64,000 nt of DNA from CAYRYU01 sp964428355 (GCA_964428355.1 CAYRYU010000021.1:13442-77441), one strand, 5' to 3'. Numbered from the stretch's first letter, positions 16,538-25,442 are shown. Notes: generated by a model not told the origin, from the letters alone. Translations and numbers: made by a program.

Positions 16538-17665
16538 TCACTGGTCTTCTGCGGCCCATTGGGCGCGAAGACGCTCGATTTCCCGGTCGATCTCGGCGAT
16601 CTGTCGCTCCACACCGGCGATCTCGGCGCGGACATGATCGATCTCGAGCTTCTGCTCATCGGCCTGACGTCGGTACTGGTAATATCTTTCCAGGTCTTCC
16701 GGGCTTCCCTGGAGGTTTTCGTCGTTCGATGACTGCTCGGACAGAGGCGGAGAAACTGGGAGTTCACTTGAAATCCCGGTTTGGGGGAGTGTCCTGACCG
16801 GAGGGTTATCCTGAAGCGGCTTGGGATCGAACTCCTTCGTCAGTTGCCTTGGTTCGACCGAAATCAATGGGCCCGGCCCGCCAGGCGGGGGGGCTGGGAT
16901 CGGTCCGAGGACCGGCCCTTTGTAGGCTGGTTTCGGGGCGGGGTAAGCGGGACTGGGGTTGTCGCGATAGTAGTAATACCTTCGTGCCCGTGACCTGCGC
17001 TGAAGGGTGGTAAGCATCTCCTCCCGGTTCTCGGATTCCCGGGTCCGGAGGTAACTCAGCCTTTCTTCCAGTTCCGCCTGTCTGTCCAGGAGTTCGGAAA
17101 GCCGGTTTTCCCGGGCCTGGATTTTCTCTTCCTGGGCGAGGACGAGGGCTTCCCTTCGGCGGGCGGCGGCGATCCGCCCGGTCTGCTGCTGTTGCCAGCT
17201 CCGGATGTACGCCCGCTCTTTTCCGAGGCGGGAAACCTCCTGTTGTGCAACCTTCCGGGTGGTCTCCGAGCCCGACGCATCGACCGCCCGACGGTAGTTC
17301 CCGATGGCGGATTCCAGATTCCCTTCGAGAATGTTTTCGAAAAATCCTTCCCGGCAGAGCTGTGAAGCCGTCGGCGAAGCAACTTCGCCTTCCCGCCTGA
17401 TCTTTTCCAGCAGTGCCCTCCCCATTCCCTGGTCGTCCTGGGACAAAATGCTTCGATCCGCAATCAGGGCGCTCTCGTAGAGTTCCAACGCCCTGGCAGC
17501 CTGGTCCCGTTTCCAGAGATGGAGAGCCTGCTGGAAGAGGTTCAGGGCTTTTACAGGGTCCTGGCCCTGCCCGATGACGAGGCACTGGTCCGCGGGGTTA
17601 CTGGCACCGAGAGGCAGGATCGAGATGGCGAGGACGAAAAGACAGAGCATGATCGGTTTACGCAT
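16538..17665 (-). CDS. Uncharacterised exported coiled-coil protein
   Basis: A 375-aa protein, no family recognised. The signal peptide (MRKPIMLCLFVLAISILPLG) is followed by a TPR-like helical region (ALNLFQQALHLWKRDQAARA), a coiled coil rich in Arg/Glu/Gln (~150-235), a Tyr/Pro-rich linker (RRYYYYRDN; PAPPPGGPGPL) and a second C-terminal coiled coil (~320-375). The start at 17665 is chosen because GGGGGAGG lies upstream at good spacing and it gives a clean signal peptide; an ATG two codons earlier is too close. It is likely periplasmic or envelope-attached. It sits 92 bp downstream of selD on the same strand, but nothing ties it to selenium. Confidence 0.65.
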   Translation of the reverse strand: MRKPIMLCLFVLAISILPLGASNPADQCLVIGQGQDPVKALNLFQQALHLWKRDQAARALELYESALIADRSILSQDDQGMGRALLEKIRREGEVASPTASQLCREGFFENILEGNLESAIGNYRRAVDASGSETTRKVAQQEVSRLGKERAYIRSWQQQQTGRIAAARRREALVLAQEEKIQARENRLSELLDRQAELEERLSYLRTRESENREEMLTTLQRRSRARRYYYYRDNPSPAYPAPKPAYKGPVLGPIPAPPPGGPGPLISVEPRQLTKEFDPKPLQDNPPVRTLPQTGISSELPVSPPLSEQSSNDENLQGSPEDLERYYQYRRQADEQKLEIDHVRAEIAGVERQIAEIDREIERLRAQWAAEDQ

Positions 17666-17757
17666 GGGCATCCTCCCCCGTTGGCTTTTCCCCAGGATAA
17701 TCAAATCCGGTCAAGAACCGCAACTCCCGAAAACAGCGAAAACAGCCGGACAGGCGG

Positions 17758-19041
17758 TCAGAGGGGTGAAAGGGCTCCTACAACCCTCAACAGGTGACCG
17801 TCCCGGGAAACCACCTTCCCGATCGAGGCACTCCAGGGAAACCCGTTTTGGCGCAAATCGCAAAGGACCGCTTCTTCAGAAGGGGGGGAAACGCACATCA
17901 GCAACCCCCCGGAGGTCTGCGGATCGAGAGCGAGCATTTTCAGGGGGTAGGGAAGCCCCTGGTCGAAACTGCACGAACCTTCGACATACTCCTGATTCCG
18001 GTAGGACCCGCCCGGGATGCACCCGAATTCGAGCATCTCGATCGCCCCCGGAAGCGCGGGGAGTACTCTCGCATGGATTTCCAGGGTCACGTTGCTTGCC
18101 CTGGCGATGTGCATGGCATGCCCGAGTAGCCCGAATCCGGTGATGTCCGTGGCGGCGCGGATACCGTGGGCCTGCATGATCTCCGAGCCGGCGCGATTGA
18201 GGAGTTTCATCGAATCGAGGGCTGCCCGGTAATGGGCGGAGGAAACCTGGTTCTGGCGCTTTCCTGCAACCACAGCTCCGGTGCCCAGCGGCTTGGTCAG
18301 GACGAGGATATCCCCCACCCGGGCCTTCGAATTGGTGACGACCCTGCCGGGATGGACGACGCCCGATACCGCCAACCCGTATTTCGGTATTGGATCGACG
18401 ATGGTATGGCCGCCGACGATCATCCCTCCGGCTTCACGAACCTTTTCCTGACCGCCCCTGAGGATCTCCCGCAAAACCCCCAGAGGAATCCCCTTGTCGG
18501 GAAACATTACGAGGTTCATGGCTGTCAGCACCCGGCCGCCCATCGCGTACACATCGCTCAGCGCGTTCGCGGCGGAAATCTGGCCGAACTCGAAGGCATC
18601 GGAACAGATCGGAGGGAAGAAATCAGTCGTCTCGATCAGGGCGATCTCGTCCGTCAGCTGGTAGACGCCCGCATCATCGCATGTATCGAGGCCGACGAGA
18701 AGCCGGGAATCCTCCGGCCGCGCGAACCCCTTGACTGCCTCTGACAAAAGACCGGGATGCAGCTTCGCCGAGCATCCTCCCTGTTCGACAGTCGAAAGAA
18801 GGTCGAAGGGCTCTTCCCGCGGGGCCCTTTCGAAAACTCTGGCAGTGACGCCCGCATCGGAAACCAGGGAAAAGGCACGGGGACAGTCCTCTTCGGATGT
18901 CCGGACGCACATCCCGCAGTCCGAGGAAACCTCGTCGGGAACGGTCACGATCTCGACGGCCATCCCGGCGGCCCGCAGGATCTCCTCAGCCTTTATCAGT
19001 GCCCGGGTCGACGGGAACAGCAGAAGGGATTCCTTTTTCAT
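17758..19041 (-). CDS. selD: Selenophosphate synthase with N-terminal DUF3343 domain
   Basis: Makes selenophosphate, the Se donor for tRNA-Sec, from selenide and ATP. At 427 aa it is about 80 residues longer than E. coli SelD. Residues ~1-75 (FPSTRALIKAEEILRAAG, PDEVSSDCGMCVR) look like DUF3343, a small domain usually encoded separately and suspected to bind or carry Se/S. The SelD part follows: GGCSAKLHP holds the catalytic-type Cys90 and Lys93 (aligned with Cys17 and Lys20 of E. coli), then LVGLDTCDDAGVY, ETTDFFPPICSD, GGHTIVDP, ATDITGFGLLGH and DPQTSGGLLM. Cys is used rather than Sec. It is the third gene after yedF and the lyase-like gene on the minus strand. Confidence 0.93.
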   Translation of the reverse strand: MKKESLLLFPSTRALIKAEEILRAAGMAVEIVTVPDEVSSDCGMCVRTSEEDCPRAFSLVSDAGVTARVFERAPREEPFDLLSTVEQGGCSAKLHPGLLSEAVKGFARPEDSRLLVGLDTCDDAGVYQLTDEIALIETTDFFPPICSDAFEFGQISAANALSDVYAMGGRVLTAMNLVMFPDKGIPLGVLREILRGGQEKVREAGGMIVGGHTIVDPIPKYGLAVSGVVHPGRVVTNSKARVGDILVLTKPLGTGAVVAGKRQNQVSSAHYRAALDSMKLLNRAGSEIMQAHGIRAATDITGFGLLGHAMHIARASNVTLEIHARVLPALPGAIEMLEFGCIPGGSYRNQEYVEGSCSFDQGLPYPLKMLALDPQTSGGLLMCVSPPSEEAVLCDLRQNGFPWSASIGKVVSRDGHLLRVVGALSPL

Positions 19042-19145
19042 TTCGCATCAGTCCTGAAGCATTCATTCACTGTTCCGACGGAAATCGGGTCCATCCCGCG
19101 CCGCCCAGAAAAACAGATTCGTGATCATTTGTACAAGTCAATACG

Positions 19146-20270
19146 TCAGCCGCCGATGGACTGGAGGGCATCCAGAAAGAAATCGAGATCCTCTGGGGAA
19201 TGGAAGACCGACGGGGCTATCCTCACTGTTCCGTTCGGAAACGTCTTCAACCATCGATGGGCGAGCGGAGCGCAGTGCAGGCCGACCCGGACCTCCAGTC
19301 CGTGTTTCTTGAAAAGTTCATCGCCGAGAGCGGAAGGAAGGAGATTCCGATGGGTCACGGAAACCACCTCACCCTGGGCTTCCGGATCGCCTGCCGCCAA
19401 AACGTTCAATCCTTTCACCTTCTTCATGCCGGCGATGAAGTGAAGGAAATCGCGATGGGTATGGCGCGCAGGAGGTTTTTCTTCCAGTGCGCCCAGGAGC
19501 CCGAACGCTCCGGCGATGTTCCCGGTTCCTGCTTCGAAGCGGTCGGGAAGGAACCCGGGCATGTCGTAGCTCTCGGAAACACTCCCCGTTCCGCCCAACA
19601 CGAGAGGGGAAAGAGCCTCGTGGTCCCGGAGGAACAACCCCCCGATTCCCGGGGGACCCAGCAGGCTTTTATGGCCTGCAAATGCGACGAAATCGAGGTT
19701 CCATTCATCGGCCCGAACCGGAACCGACCCCAGGGACTGGCTCGCATCGACCAGCAACGGAAGGCTTCCGATGGCCCTTTTGATCGCCTTGATCGGCTGG
19801 ATGACTCCATTCACGTTCCCCATATGGTTGACGATGACAAGCCTCGTATCGGGGGACAGGGAACTCCCGATCTCCTCGACCCTGATCGTCCCATCGAGGC
19901 TCGCGGGGAGGAGCTGGAAGCTTCCGCCGGTCCGGGAGCACCAATGCTGCAGAGGCCGCATGACCGCATTGTGCTCGAGCGGGGAAACCAGCACCCTTCC
20001 GCCATTGGCCGGTAACGAAGCAATGACGATGTTCAGGGCGACCGTGGCGCTGGGCGTGAATACTACCTGATCCCCGTTTTTCGCACCCAGGAGAATTCCA
20101 AGGCGATCCCTGGCCCTTTCGACCGTCCTTCCCACCTCGACCACCCTTGGGTAGGAGCTTCGCCCGTAGGGGCCTCCCACCTCGTCGAGATACCGCCGCA
20201 TTCCTTCGGCGACCGCTTTCGGCTTGGGAAAAGAGGTGGCTGAGTTGTCGAAGTAGAGATTCCTGTCCAT
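19146..20270 (-). CDS. Selenocysteine lyase/cysteine desulfurase-like PLP enzyme
   Basis: Class V aminotransferase fold (374 aa). It starts YFDNSATSFPKP; the PLP Lys lies in AFAGHKSLLGP near 204; the catalytic Cys lies in VGLHCAPLAH near 337; HNAVMRPL, VNHMGNVNG and DASQSLG are also family motifs. Such enzymes release S or Se from cysteine or selenocysteine as a persulfide/perselenide. Between yedF (12 bp upstream) and selD (104 bp downstream) its likely job is to deliver selenium, but sequence alone does not separate lyase from desulfurase. Confidence 0.88.
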   Translation of the reverse strand: MDRNLYFDNSATSFPKPKAVAEGMRRYLDEVGGPYGRSSYPRVVEVGRTVERARDRLGILLGAKNGDQVVFTPSATVALNIVIASLPANGGRVLVSPLEHNAVMRPLQHWCSRTGGSFQLLPASLDGTIRVEEIGSSLSPDTRLVIVNHMGNVNGVIQPIKAIKRAIGSLPLLVDASQSLGSVPVRADEWNLDFVAFAGHKSLLGPPGIGGLFLRDHEALSPLVLGGTGSVSESYDMPGFLPDRFEAGTGNIAGAFGLLGALEEKPPARHTHRDFLHFIAGMKKVKGLNVLAAGDPEAQGEVVSVTHRNLLPSALGDELFKKHGLEVRVGLHCAPLAHRWLKTFPNGTVRIAPSVFHSPEDLDFFLDALQSIGG

Positions 20271-20281
20271 GGGGCTCCGGA

Positions 20282-20908
20282 TCAGGGATTGACGATGTGG
20301 TGGGCGCAGTGGAGAACCTGGAGGATTTCGAGCATGTTGGAAACCGTTCCCGCGCCGAGCTTCTTTCTCAGATCGAAGAATTCGAGACAGGTTCCGCAGA
20401 CCAGCAGCCTGACGCCCTTCTTTTCGAGTTCCTTCAGTGCGGGAAGGATCGGCGATCCTTCACAGGCGAGCTGGACGCCGGCGTTGTAGAAAACGATGGA
20501 AGGGGGGAGGGGCGAAATCTCGCGGAGCGCATTCACGAAGCCCTGGACAAGGATGTTTCCCAGCTCATCCGAACCCTGTCCCATTCCGCGACGGTTGAAA
20601 CAAATCACCGGCCCAGAGACTCCCGGGGAAGGGGTGCAGTATTCGCCCGTTGGAAGGGAGGTTGCAGTCGCGGAGGTTTTCCTGCCGATGACCGAGAACT
20701 GGCCATCAACGGATGATCTCGCGGGTTCGCACCCGTTGTCGGACATGAACCGGAAAACGTTGTTGCATGACGTTTCGTTGTCGAGCAAGACCTGCAGGGT
20801 CTGGCCCGGAACCATCTCCGAAAGGGCCTTCCGGACCAAAATCAGGGGTTTGGGACATGGCAGTCCCCTGGCATCGACAACCCGGTCGATCTTTTCGCGC
20901 GTTTCCAT
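20282..20908 (-). CDS. yedF: Selenium metabolism protein YedF (TusA + DsrE-like)
   Basis: A 208-aa two-domain protein. The N-terminal TusA-like domain (DARGLPCPKPLILVRKAL) has the CPxP Cys near residue 18. The C-terminal DsrE-like domain carries Cys motifs (QLACEGS, LVCGTCLEFF). YedF is regularly found with SelD, and TusA-like domains carry persulfide/perselenide sulfur, so a Se-carrier role between the lyase and SelD is plausible. GGAG lies 8 bp upstream of the ATG. Confidence 0.9.
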   Translation of the reverse strand: METREKIDRVVDARGLPCPKPLILVRKALSEMVPGQTLQVLLDNETSCNNVFRFMSDNGCEPARSSVDGQFSVIGRKTSATATSLPTGEYCTPSPGVSGPVICFNRRGMGQGSDELGNILVQGFVNALREISPLPPSIVFYNAGVQLACEGSPILPALKELEKKGVRLLVCGTCLEFFDLRKKLGAGTVSNMLEILQVLHCAHHIVNP

Positions 20909-20949
20909 ATCGCAAACTCCATCCTGAAGTCGTTCTCAGTGGGAGCCCC

Positions 20950-20978
20950 AAAATAGCACGTAAGGCGGGCCGAATCAA
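20950..20978 (-). promoter_or_regulatory. Sigma-70-like promoter of yedF-lyase-selD
   Basis: Minus strand -35 TTGATT (20973-20978), 17-bp spacer, -10 TATTTT (20950-20955), about 42 bp before the yedF start. Confidence 0.5.
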
Positions 20979-21026
20979 CCCATGACATCCTCGAAGGAAT
21001 GCAATGACGATCTGGGAGAGGGAACC

Positions 21027-21055
21027 TTGACCCGTTTCCGGAAATGGTCTATGTT
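21027..21055 (+). promoter_or_regulatory. Sigma-70-like promoter of the Mop gene
   Basis: -35 TTGACC (21027-21032), 17-bp spacer, -10 TATGTT (21050-21055), followed by a leader of about 65 nt before the ATG at 21126. It is back-to-back with the yedF promoter. Confidence 0.5.
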
Positions 21056-21125
21056 CCCGGGGAATCGCAGCTCGATGCTGTGAATCGGGAATCTCAAATC
21101 TCTTTTTTGAAAGGCAGTGGCAAGA

Positions 21126-21335
21126 ATGAAATACGGCGCTAGAAATGCGATCCAGGCCAAGGTTACATCGATCAAGAAGGGGGATGTCATGGCGCTGGTC
21201 AAATTCGACGTGACCCTCCCCGCCGAAATGGCCTCGGTCCTCACGACCGAATCGGTTGAATCCATGGGGTTGAAGCTCGGTGATGAAATCCAGCTGATCA
21301 TCAAGGCCATCCACGTTTTGCCCGTGAAGGAATGA
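21126..21335 (+). CDS. Mop-type molybdate-binding protein (TOBE domain)
   Basis: A 69-aa single Mop/TOBE domain: KYGARNAIQAKVTSIKKGDV, then VKFDVTLPAEMASVLTTESV and GLKLGDEIQLIIKA. Family members (molbindins) store molybdate or tungstate as oligomers in the cytoplasm. This fits a cell that makes a molybdopterin formate dehydrogenase. The ATG at 21126 is preferred over a GTG at 21117 because AAAGG sits at normal distance only from the ATG. Confidence 0.88.
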   Translation: MKYGARNAIQAKVTSIKKGDVMALVKFDVTLPAEMASVLTTESVESMGLKLGDEIQLIIKAIHVLPVKE

Positions 21336-21337
21336 CC

Positions 21338-21394
21338 GGAAGTGGATCGGCCCGGGCTGGAACCCACCCCATCAACGGTTTTGGGGGCACTTCC
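21338..21394 (+). repeat. Inverted repeat downstream of the Mop gene
   Basis: GGAAGTG (21338-21344) and CACTTCC (21388-21394) form 7-bp arms starting 2 bp after the Mop stop; an inner CCCC/GGGG pairing is possible. No T-run follows, so it is at best a Rho-type end or mRNA stabiliser. Confidence 0.3.
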
Positions 21395-21400
21395 GTCGCC

Positions 21401-21430
21401 TTGACATTGCCTTTCCCCATCCGGTAACCT
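21401..21430 (+). promoter_or_regulatory. Promoter of tRNA-Sec and selAB
   Basis: Perfect -35 TTGACA (21401-21406), 18-bp spacer, -10 TAACCT (21425-21430); the tRNA starts about 31 bp after the -10. Confidence 0.55.
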
Positions 21431-21461
21431 TTTCCGGAAAGGATCCCCCTTTTCGATCACT

Positions 21462-21553
21462 GGAGAGGCCGGGGCTGGTGTCTCAACTGGTCTTCAAAAC
21501 CAGTAGCGGGCGGATAAAACCGTCTGTGGCAGGTTCGATTCCTGCCCTCTCTG
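21462..21553 (+). tRNA. selC: tRNA-Sec (anticodon UCA)
   Basis: Suppressor-type tRNA for selenocysteine. The anticodon stem CTGGT/ACCAG (21487-21491/21499-21503) encloses loop CTTCAAA with anticodon TCA at 21494-21496. The long variable arm (GCGGGCGG/CCGTCTGT, 8 bp with wobbles), the T arm GCAGG-TTCGATT-CCTGC and acceptor GGAGAGG/CCTCTCT (7 bp with a terminal G-T; an eighth T-G pair is possible) complete it. The 3' CCA is not encoded. selA starts only 16 bp downstream, so the tRNA is probably cut from a selC-selA-selB transcript. Confidence 0.93.
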
Positions 21554-21569
21554 CTGTTTTCCCACTTGC

Positions 21570-23003
21570 ATGCCGGAATCGATGAAAGAAAGCGTTCGAG
21601 ACAAGTTGCGCCTGCTTCCAGGCGTCGACACTCTTCTGAAGCACGAATGCCTTGCCAAGGCAGGCAGGGAGTTCGGACATGAGCTGGTAAAGGATGCGAT
21701 CCAAAGGGCCATCGACAATGCCCGGACCGAAATCCTGGAACGAGATGTTACGCCTGACCCCCAGTCCATCATCCGGGATGTCGAGAAGCGGTGCCGGGAG
21801 GTTTCGATCCCATCCTTGCGCGCCGTTGTCAATGCCACCGGCATCCTGATCCATACGAACCTGGGACGCGCTCCTCTCGGAAGGAAGATCCTCGCGGATA
21901 TCCAGGACGTGGTAATGGGTTACTCCAACCTCGAATTCGACCTGGCGACCGGCGCACGGGGAAACCGGAAAGTCCATTTGAGCTCCCTTCTTCGGCACGC
22001 CACCGGCGCCCAGGACACTCTCGTGGTCAACAACAACGCCGCCGCTCTCGTGCTTGCACTCAACACTCTGGCCCGCAACAAGGAAGTGATCGTTTCGAGG
22101 GGCGAGCTGATCGAGATCGGAGGGTCTTTCCGGATCCCGGAGATACTCGAAGCCTCAGGCGCGAGGATGGTCGAAGTGGGAACGACGAACCGGACCCGGA
22201 TCGGTGATTACGAGAAGGCCATGACGGAAGACACCGCGATCCTCCTGAAGGCCCACAAGTCCAATTTCGCGATCAGCGGCTTCACCGAAGAGGCGGGCCT
22301 GTCGGAGTTGGTTGGGTTGGGAGCGGCCAAAAAGATCCCCGTTCTCTTCGATATCGGCTCGGGTCTGCTGAGAAAACCCGACCGTCTGCCGCTTTCCGGT
22401 GAGCCTGACGTGAAAAGCGCGATCGGATTGGGGGTCGATCTCGTGGCCTTCAGCGGCGACAAGCTTCTCGGAGGGCCGCAATCGGGAATCATCGCCGGGC
22501 GCCAGGATCTCATCTCCCGCCTGGAACGCGCTCCGCTGATGCGGGCTCTTCGTGTGGGCAAGCTCACGATCGCGGCTTTGTCGAGCGCGGTCAGGAGTTA
22601 CCTGGACGATTCCCGACTCGTGGAATCCCTTCCGCTGTTTGCGATGATGAACTCGACCCCGGAAACTCTCAAACGGAAGGCTGAAGCCCTGCGGGAATCC
22701 CTGCAGCGATTTGGGGTTCACTCTGAGATCGCCCCCAGCAGCGGCCGCTGCGGCGGGGGAACTCTTCCGGAGCTCCAGATCGAGAGTTACGCGGTAGTAC
22801 TGAAATCCGCCGGAAAGTCCCGGCAAAAACGCTCGGACCTCGCATCGCGCCTCTTCCACCATCTTCTTGAAATCGAACGTCCCATCCTGGGCGTGCTCCG
22901 GCAGGGAGAGCTCCTTTTCGACGTCCTGACGCTGGACGAATCCGATTTCGAGCATATAGGTTCGGCGGTTTCCGAAGCGCTCCTTGCCCAGAAAAGCAGA
23001 TGA
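21570..23003 (+). CDS. selA: L-seryl-tRNA(Sec) selenium transferase
   Basis: PLP enzyme (477 aa) that converts Ser-tRNA-Sec to Sec-tRNA-Sec with selenophosphate. Full length for the family. Motifs: ATGILIHTNLGRAPLG, NLEFDLATGARGNR, NNNAAALVLALN, VGTTNRTR, FDIGSGLL and the PLP-Lys motif FSGDKLLGGPQSG. It lies between tRNA-Sec and selB, overlapping selB by 4 bp. A second in-frame ATG at 21582 is a possible start. Confidence 0.96.
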   Translation: MPESMKESVRDKLRLLPGVDTLLKHECLAKAGREFGHELVKDAIQRAIDNARTEILERDVTPDPQSIIRDVEKRCREVSIPSLRAVVNATGILIHTNLGRAPLGRKILADIQDVVMGYSNLEFDLATGARGNRKVHLSSLLRHATGAQDTLVVNNNAAALVLALNTLARNKEVIVSRGELIEIGGSFRIPEILEASGARMVEVGTTNRTRIGDYEKAMTEDTAILLKAHKSNFAISGFTEEAGLSELVGLGAAKKIPVLFDIGSGLLRKPDRLPLSGEPDVKSAIGLGVDLVAFSGDKLLGGPQSGIIAGRQDLISRLERAPLMRALRVGKLTIAALSSAVRSYLDDSRLVESLPLFAMMNSTPETLKRKAEALRESLQRFGVHSEIAPSSGRCGGGTLPELQIESYAVVLKSAGKSRQKRSDLASRLFHHLLEIERPILGVLRQGELLFDVLTLDESDFEHIGSAVSEALLAQKSR

Positions 23004-24940
23004 AGCACCTGATCATGGGGACGGCGGGCCACGTCGATCACGGAAAGACGGCCCTGGTAAAAGCTCTCACAGGAATCGAGTGCGACACCCACAAGGAGGA
23101 ACGGGAGAGGGGAATCACGATCCATCTCGGGTTTGCACATCTTCAGCATCCCAACGGAGACCGGATCGGAATCATCGACGTCCCGGGGCATCGCGATTTC
23201 ATCCATACCATGGTCAGCGGGGCGAGCGGAATCGACTTCGTGCTGTTCGTCGTCGCCTGCGACAGCGGGGTGATGCCCCAGACCCGGGAGCATCTCCAGA
23301 TCATGGAGATCCTCGGGGTCAAAAAAGGGATCATCGTCCTGACGAAAGTGGACCTTGTGGAAAACGACCTGATCGAACTCTGCGAGAGTTACATCCGTGA
23401 ACTGGCAACCGGGACCTTCCTTGCCGAGGCACAAATGATCAGGGTTTCCGCCAAGACCGGGGCAGGGATCCCCGACCTGAAGAAAGCTGTTTTCCAGATG
23501 GCGGAAAGGGTGAAAGGACGCCCCGCCGAAGGGATCTTCCGCATGTACATCGACCGGATCTTCAGCGTAAGCGGCTTCGGCACGGTCGTGACCGGAACCG
23601 TCATCGGGGGAAAGATCAGGAAGGACGACAACGTTTTCCTGCTGGCCCGGCACCCGAAGGAACTGAGAGTCAGACGGATCGAACGCCATGGAGAGGAGGT
23701 CGCCGAGGCCCAGGCGGGCGACAGGGCCTCCCTGAACCTCGTGGGCCTCGACAGGTCCGAATTCGAACGCGGAATGCTGCTTTCCGACCGGCCTCTCCAG
23801 GAAACGCTTCGCGTGGACGCCACCCTGAAGGTCCATGCGCCGAAATGCGAAGTGGGATTATGGTCGCAGGCCGTCTTCCATGCGGGGACCCTCGAAAACC
23901 AGGCCCGGATCCACCTTCTGGACAAGGACAGGCTGGGTTCGGGGGAAACCGGGATTGTCCAGATCCACCTGGAAAAGCCCTCGTTCATGCAACATGGGGA
24001 CCACTTCGTCATCCGCAATACCTCTTGCGACACGACCATCGGAGGGGGCGAGATCATCGATGCCGCGCCTCTTCACCACCGGAGACGCCCTGGCCATCTT
24101 GTCACCGAGCTCGAGTTGATCGCAAGAAACAAGCTTCACGAGCTGATCGCAATGTCGGTCAGGAAATCCCCGAAACCGGTTTCCCTGGGAGAAATCGCAG
24201 GGAGCCTCAATATCTCCCCCGACAGCGTCTTACGGGCGATCGAATCCGGAGAGCTGAGGGGGGTGGTTCGCTTCGAGACGAAGGAGGGAACCGTCCTGGC
24301 CTCCCAGATCTTCCTTGAGAACCTTCGGAATTCCGTCCTGGAATGTGTTTCCGGTTTTCGCGGGCGAAATCCTCTCGCGGAGAAAGGAATCGATCTCGAT
24401 GAAATCCGAAGCATTCTGAGGCTGGAAAAAAGACCCGGGCATGACGAACCCCTTCTTTCGACTATCCAAGGCCTGGTTGCGAAGAACCGGTTGCGGGAAT
24501 GCGGTAAGACCTGGCTGTTGTTCGAGGATTCGGGCTCGATCGATCCCCGGATTCTGCGGAGCGTCAATCTTGTCGAAGAATATCTCAAAAGCTGCGGAAT
24601 GCAAACCCCGCTGATAAACCAGATAAAGGCACTGGCGGAAAAAGAAGGGATTGGGGAAAGGGAACTGAAAACGATCCTCCATCACCTTACGACCACGGGA
24701 AAGATTCTCAAGATCGAGGAAAACTTCATCCACCGCAATGTCGTCGATGACTGCCGGAAAAGGCTCGTCGCAAGGCTCAGTGAGCAAAAGGCGGGAGTAA
24801 AGGTGAGCGATTTCAGGGATCTGGTTTCCGGAAACAGGAAACTGTGCCTACTTCTCCTCGCCCAGTTCGATGCAGAGGGGACGACGATCCGGCAAGGCGA
24901 TTTCAGATTCCTCGCAAAAAAGGACCCGCCAGCCGGCTAG
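23000..24940 (+). CDS. selB: Selenocysteine-specific elongation factor
   Basis: GTPase (646 aa) that delivers Sec-tRNA-Sec to UGA codons marked by a SECIS hairpin. G1 GTAGHVDHGKT, DVPGHRDF, TKVDL and GTVVTGTV motifs of EF-Tu-like domains occupy the first ~340 residues. The rest contains winged-helix repeats that bind SECIS. It starts in an ATGA overlap with selA and ends in a CTAG shared with the convergent receiver gene. Its obvious client in this window is the FdhA gene 2.7 kb downstream. Confidence 0.96.
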   Translation: MKHLIMGTAGHVDHGKTALVKALTGIECDTHKEERERGITIHLGFAHLQHPNGDRIGIIDVPGHRDFIHTMVSGASGIDFVLFVVACDSGVMPQTREHLQIMEILGVKKGIIVLTKVDLVENDLIELCESYIRELATGTFLAEAQMIRVSAKTGAGIPDLKKAVFQMAERVKGRPAEGIFRMYIDRIFSVSGFGTVVTGTVIGGKIRKDDNVFLLARHPKELRVRRIERHGEEVAEAQAGDRASLNLVGLDRSEFERGMLLSDRPLQETLRVDATLKVHAPKCEVGLWSQAVFHAGTLENQARIHLLDKDRLGSGETGIVQIHLEKPSFMQHGDHFVIRNTSCDTTIGGGEIIDAAPLHHRRRPGHLVTELELIARNKLHELIAMSVRKSPKPVSLGEIAGSLNISPDSVLRAIESGELRGVVRFETKEGTVLASQIFLENLRNSVLECVSGFRGRNPLAEKGIDLDEIRSILRLEKRPGHDEPLLSTIQGLVAKNRLRECGKTWLLFEDSGSIDPRILRSVNLVEEYLKSCGMQTPLINQIKALAEKEGIGERELKTILHHLTTTGKILKIEENFIHRNVVDDCRKRLVARLSEQKAGVKVSDFRDLVSGNRKLCLLLLAQFDAEGTTIRQGDFRFLAKKDPPAG

Positions 24941-25323
24941 CCAAGGATTCGCTTTACTTCCGCCACCAGCTTGTCCCGGTTGATCGGTTTTTCCAGGTAA
25001 GCCGCGGCGGTCCAGGTCCGTCCGAGGATTTTCTGGAAGTTTTCCGGGAAATCGGGGGTTTGGGACATTCCCGTAAGCATGATTACTGGAATCGTTTTGA
25101 ACTCGGGGATCTCCTGCAACTTGTCGGCGAAGTCGAAACCTTCGGAGGGGGTCGTCATCATGACATCCAGAACGAGCAGATCGGGTTTCGAAGCCTTGAT
25201 CGCTTTCATTCCCTCTTCTCCGTTGTGGGCGACGGAAACGTTGTATCCGGCCTTTTGGAGAACTTCCATGTTCACCGCGGTAAAATCCACGTCATCATCG
25301 ATGAGAAGGACGTTTTTCTTCAT
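24937..25323 (-). CDS. Stand-alone response regulator receiver protein
   Basis: A 128-aa single receiver: VLLIDDDVDF acidic pocket, acceptor Asp in VLDVMM, Thr in MLTG, Lys in LEKPINR. After the acceptor comes MMTTPSEGF and an extended beta4-alpha4 segment, matching the receivers at 5725 and 35844. The start MKKNVLL at 25323 has AAGGAG 10 bp upstream; the open frame extends to 25398. It is divergent from the formate dehydrogenase operon, so a role in formate/redox signalling is likely by position. No kinase is adjacent. Confidence 0.88.
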   Translation of the reverse strand: MKKNVLLIDDDVDFTAVNMEVLQKAGYNVSVAHNGEEGMKAIKASKPDLLVLDVMMTTPSEGFDFADKLQEIPEFKTIPVIMLTGMSQTPDFPENFQKILGRTWTAAAYLEKPINRDKLVAEVKRILG

Positions 25324-25442
25324 GGAACCAAACTCCTTTTTGATGAATCTGCCATGACTCGATCGGTATGAAATCGGACCTTCGGAGAAAATGCCCAAAA
25401 GAGGCTTTGAGAGGAACTGAAACCGATTTTGTCGAGGCTTTC

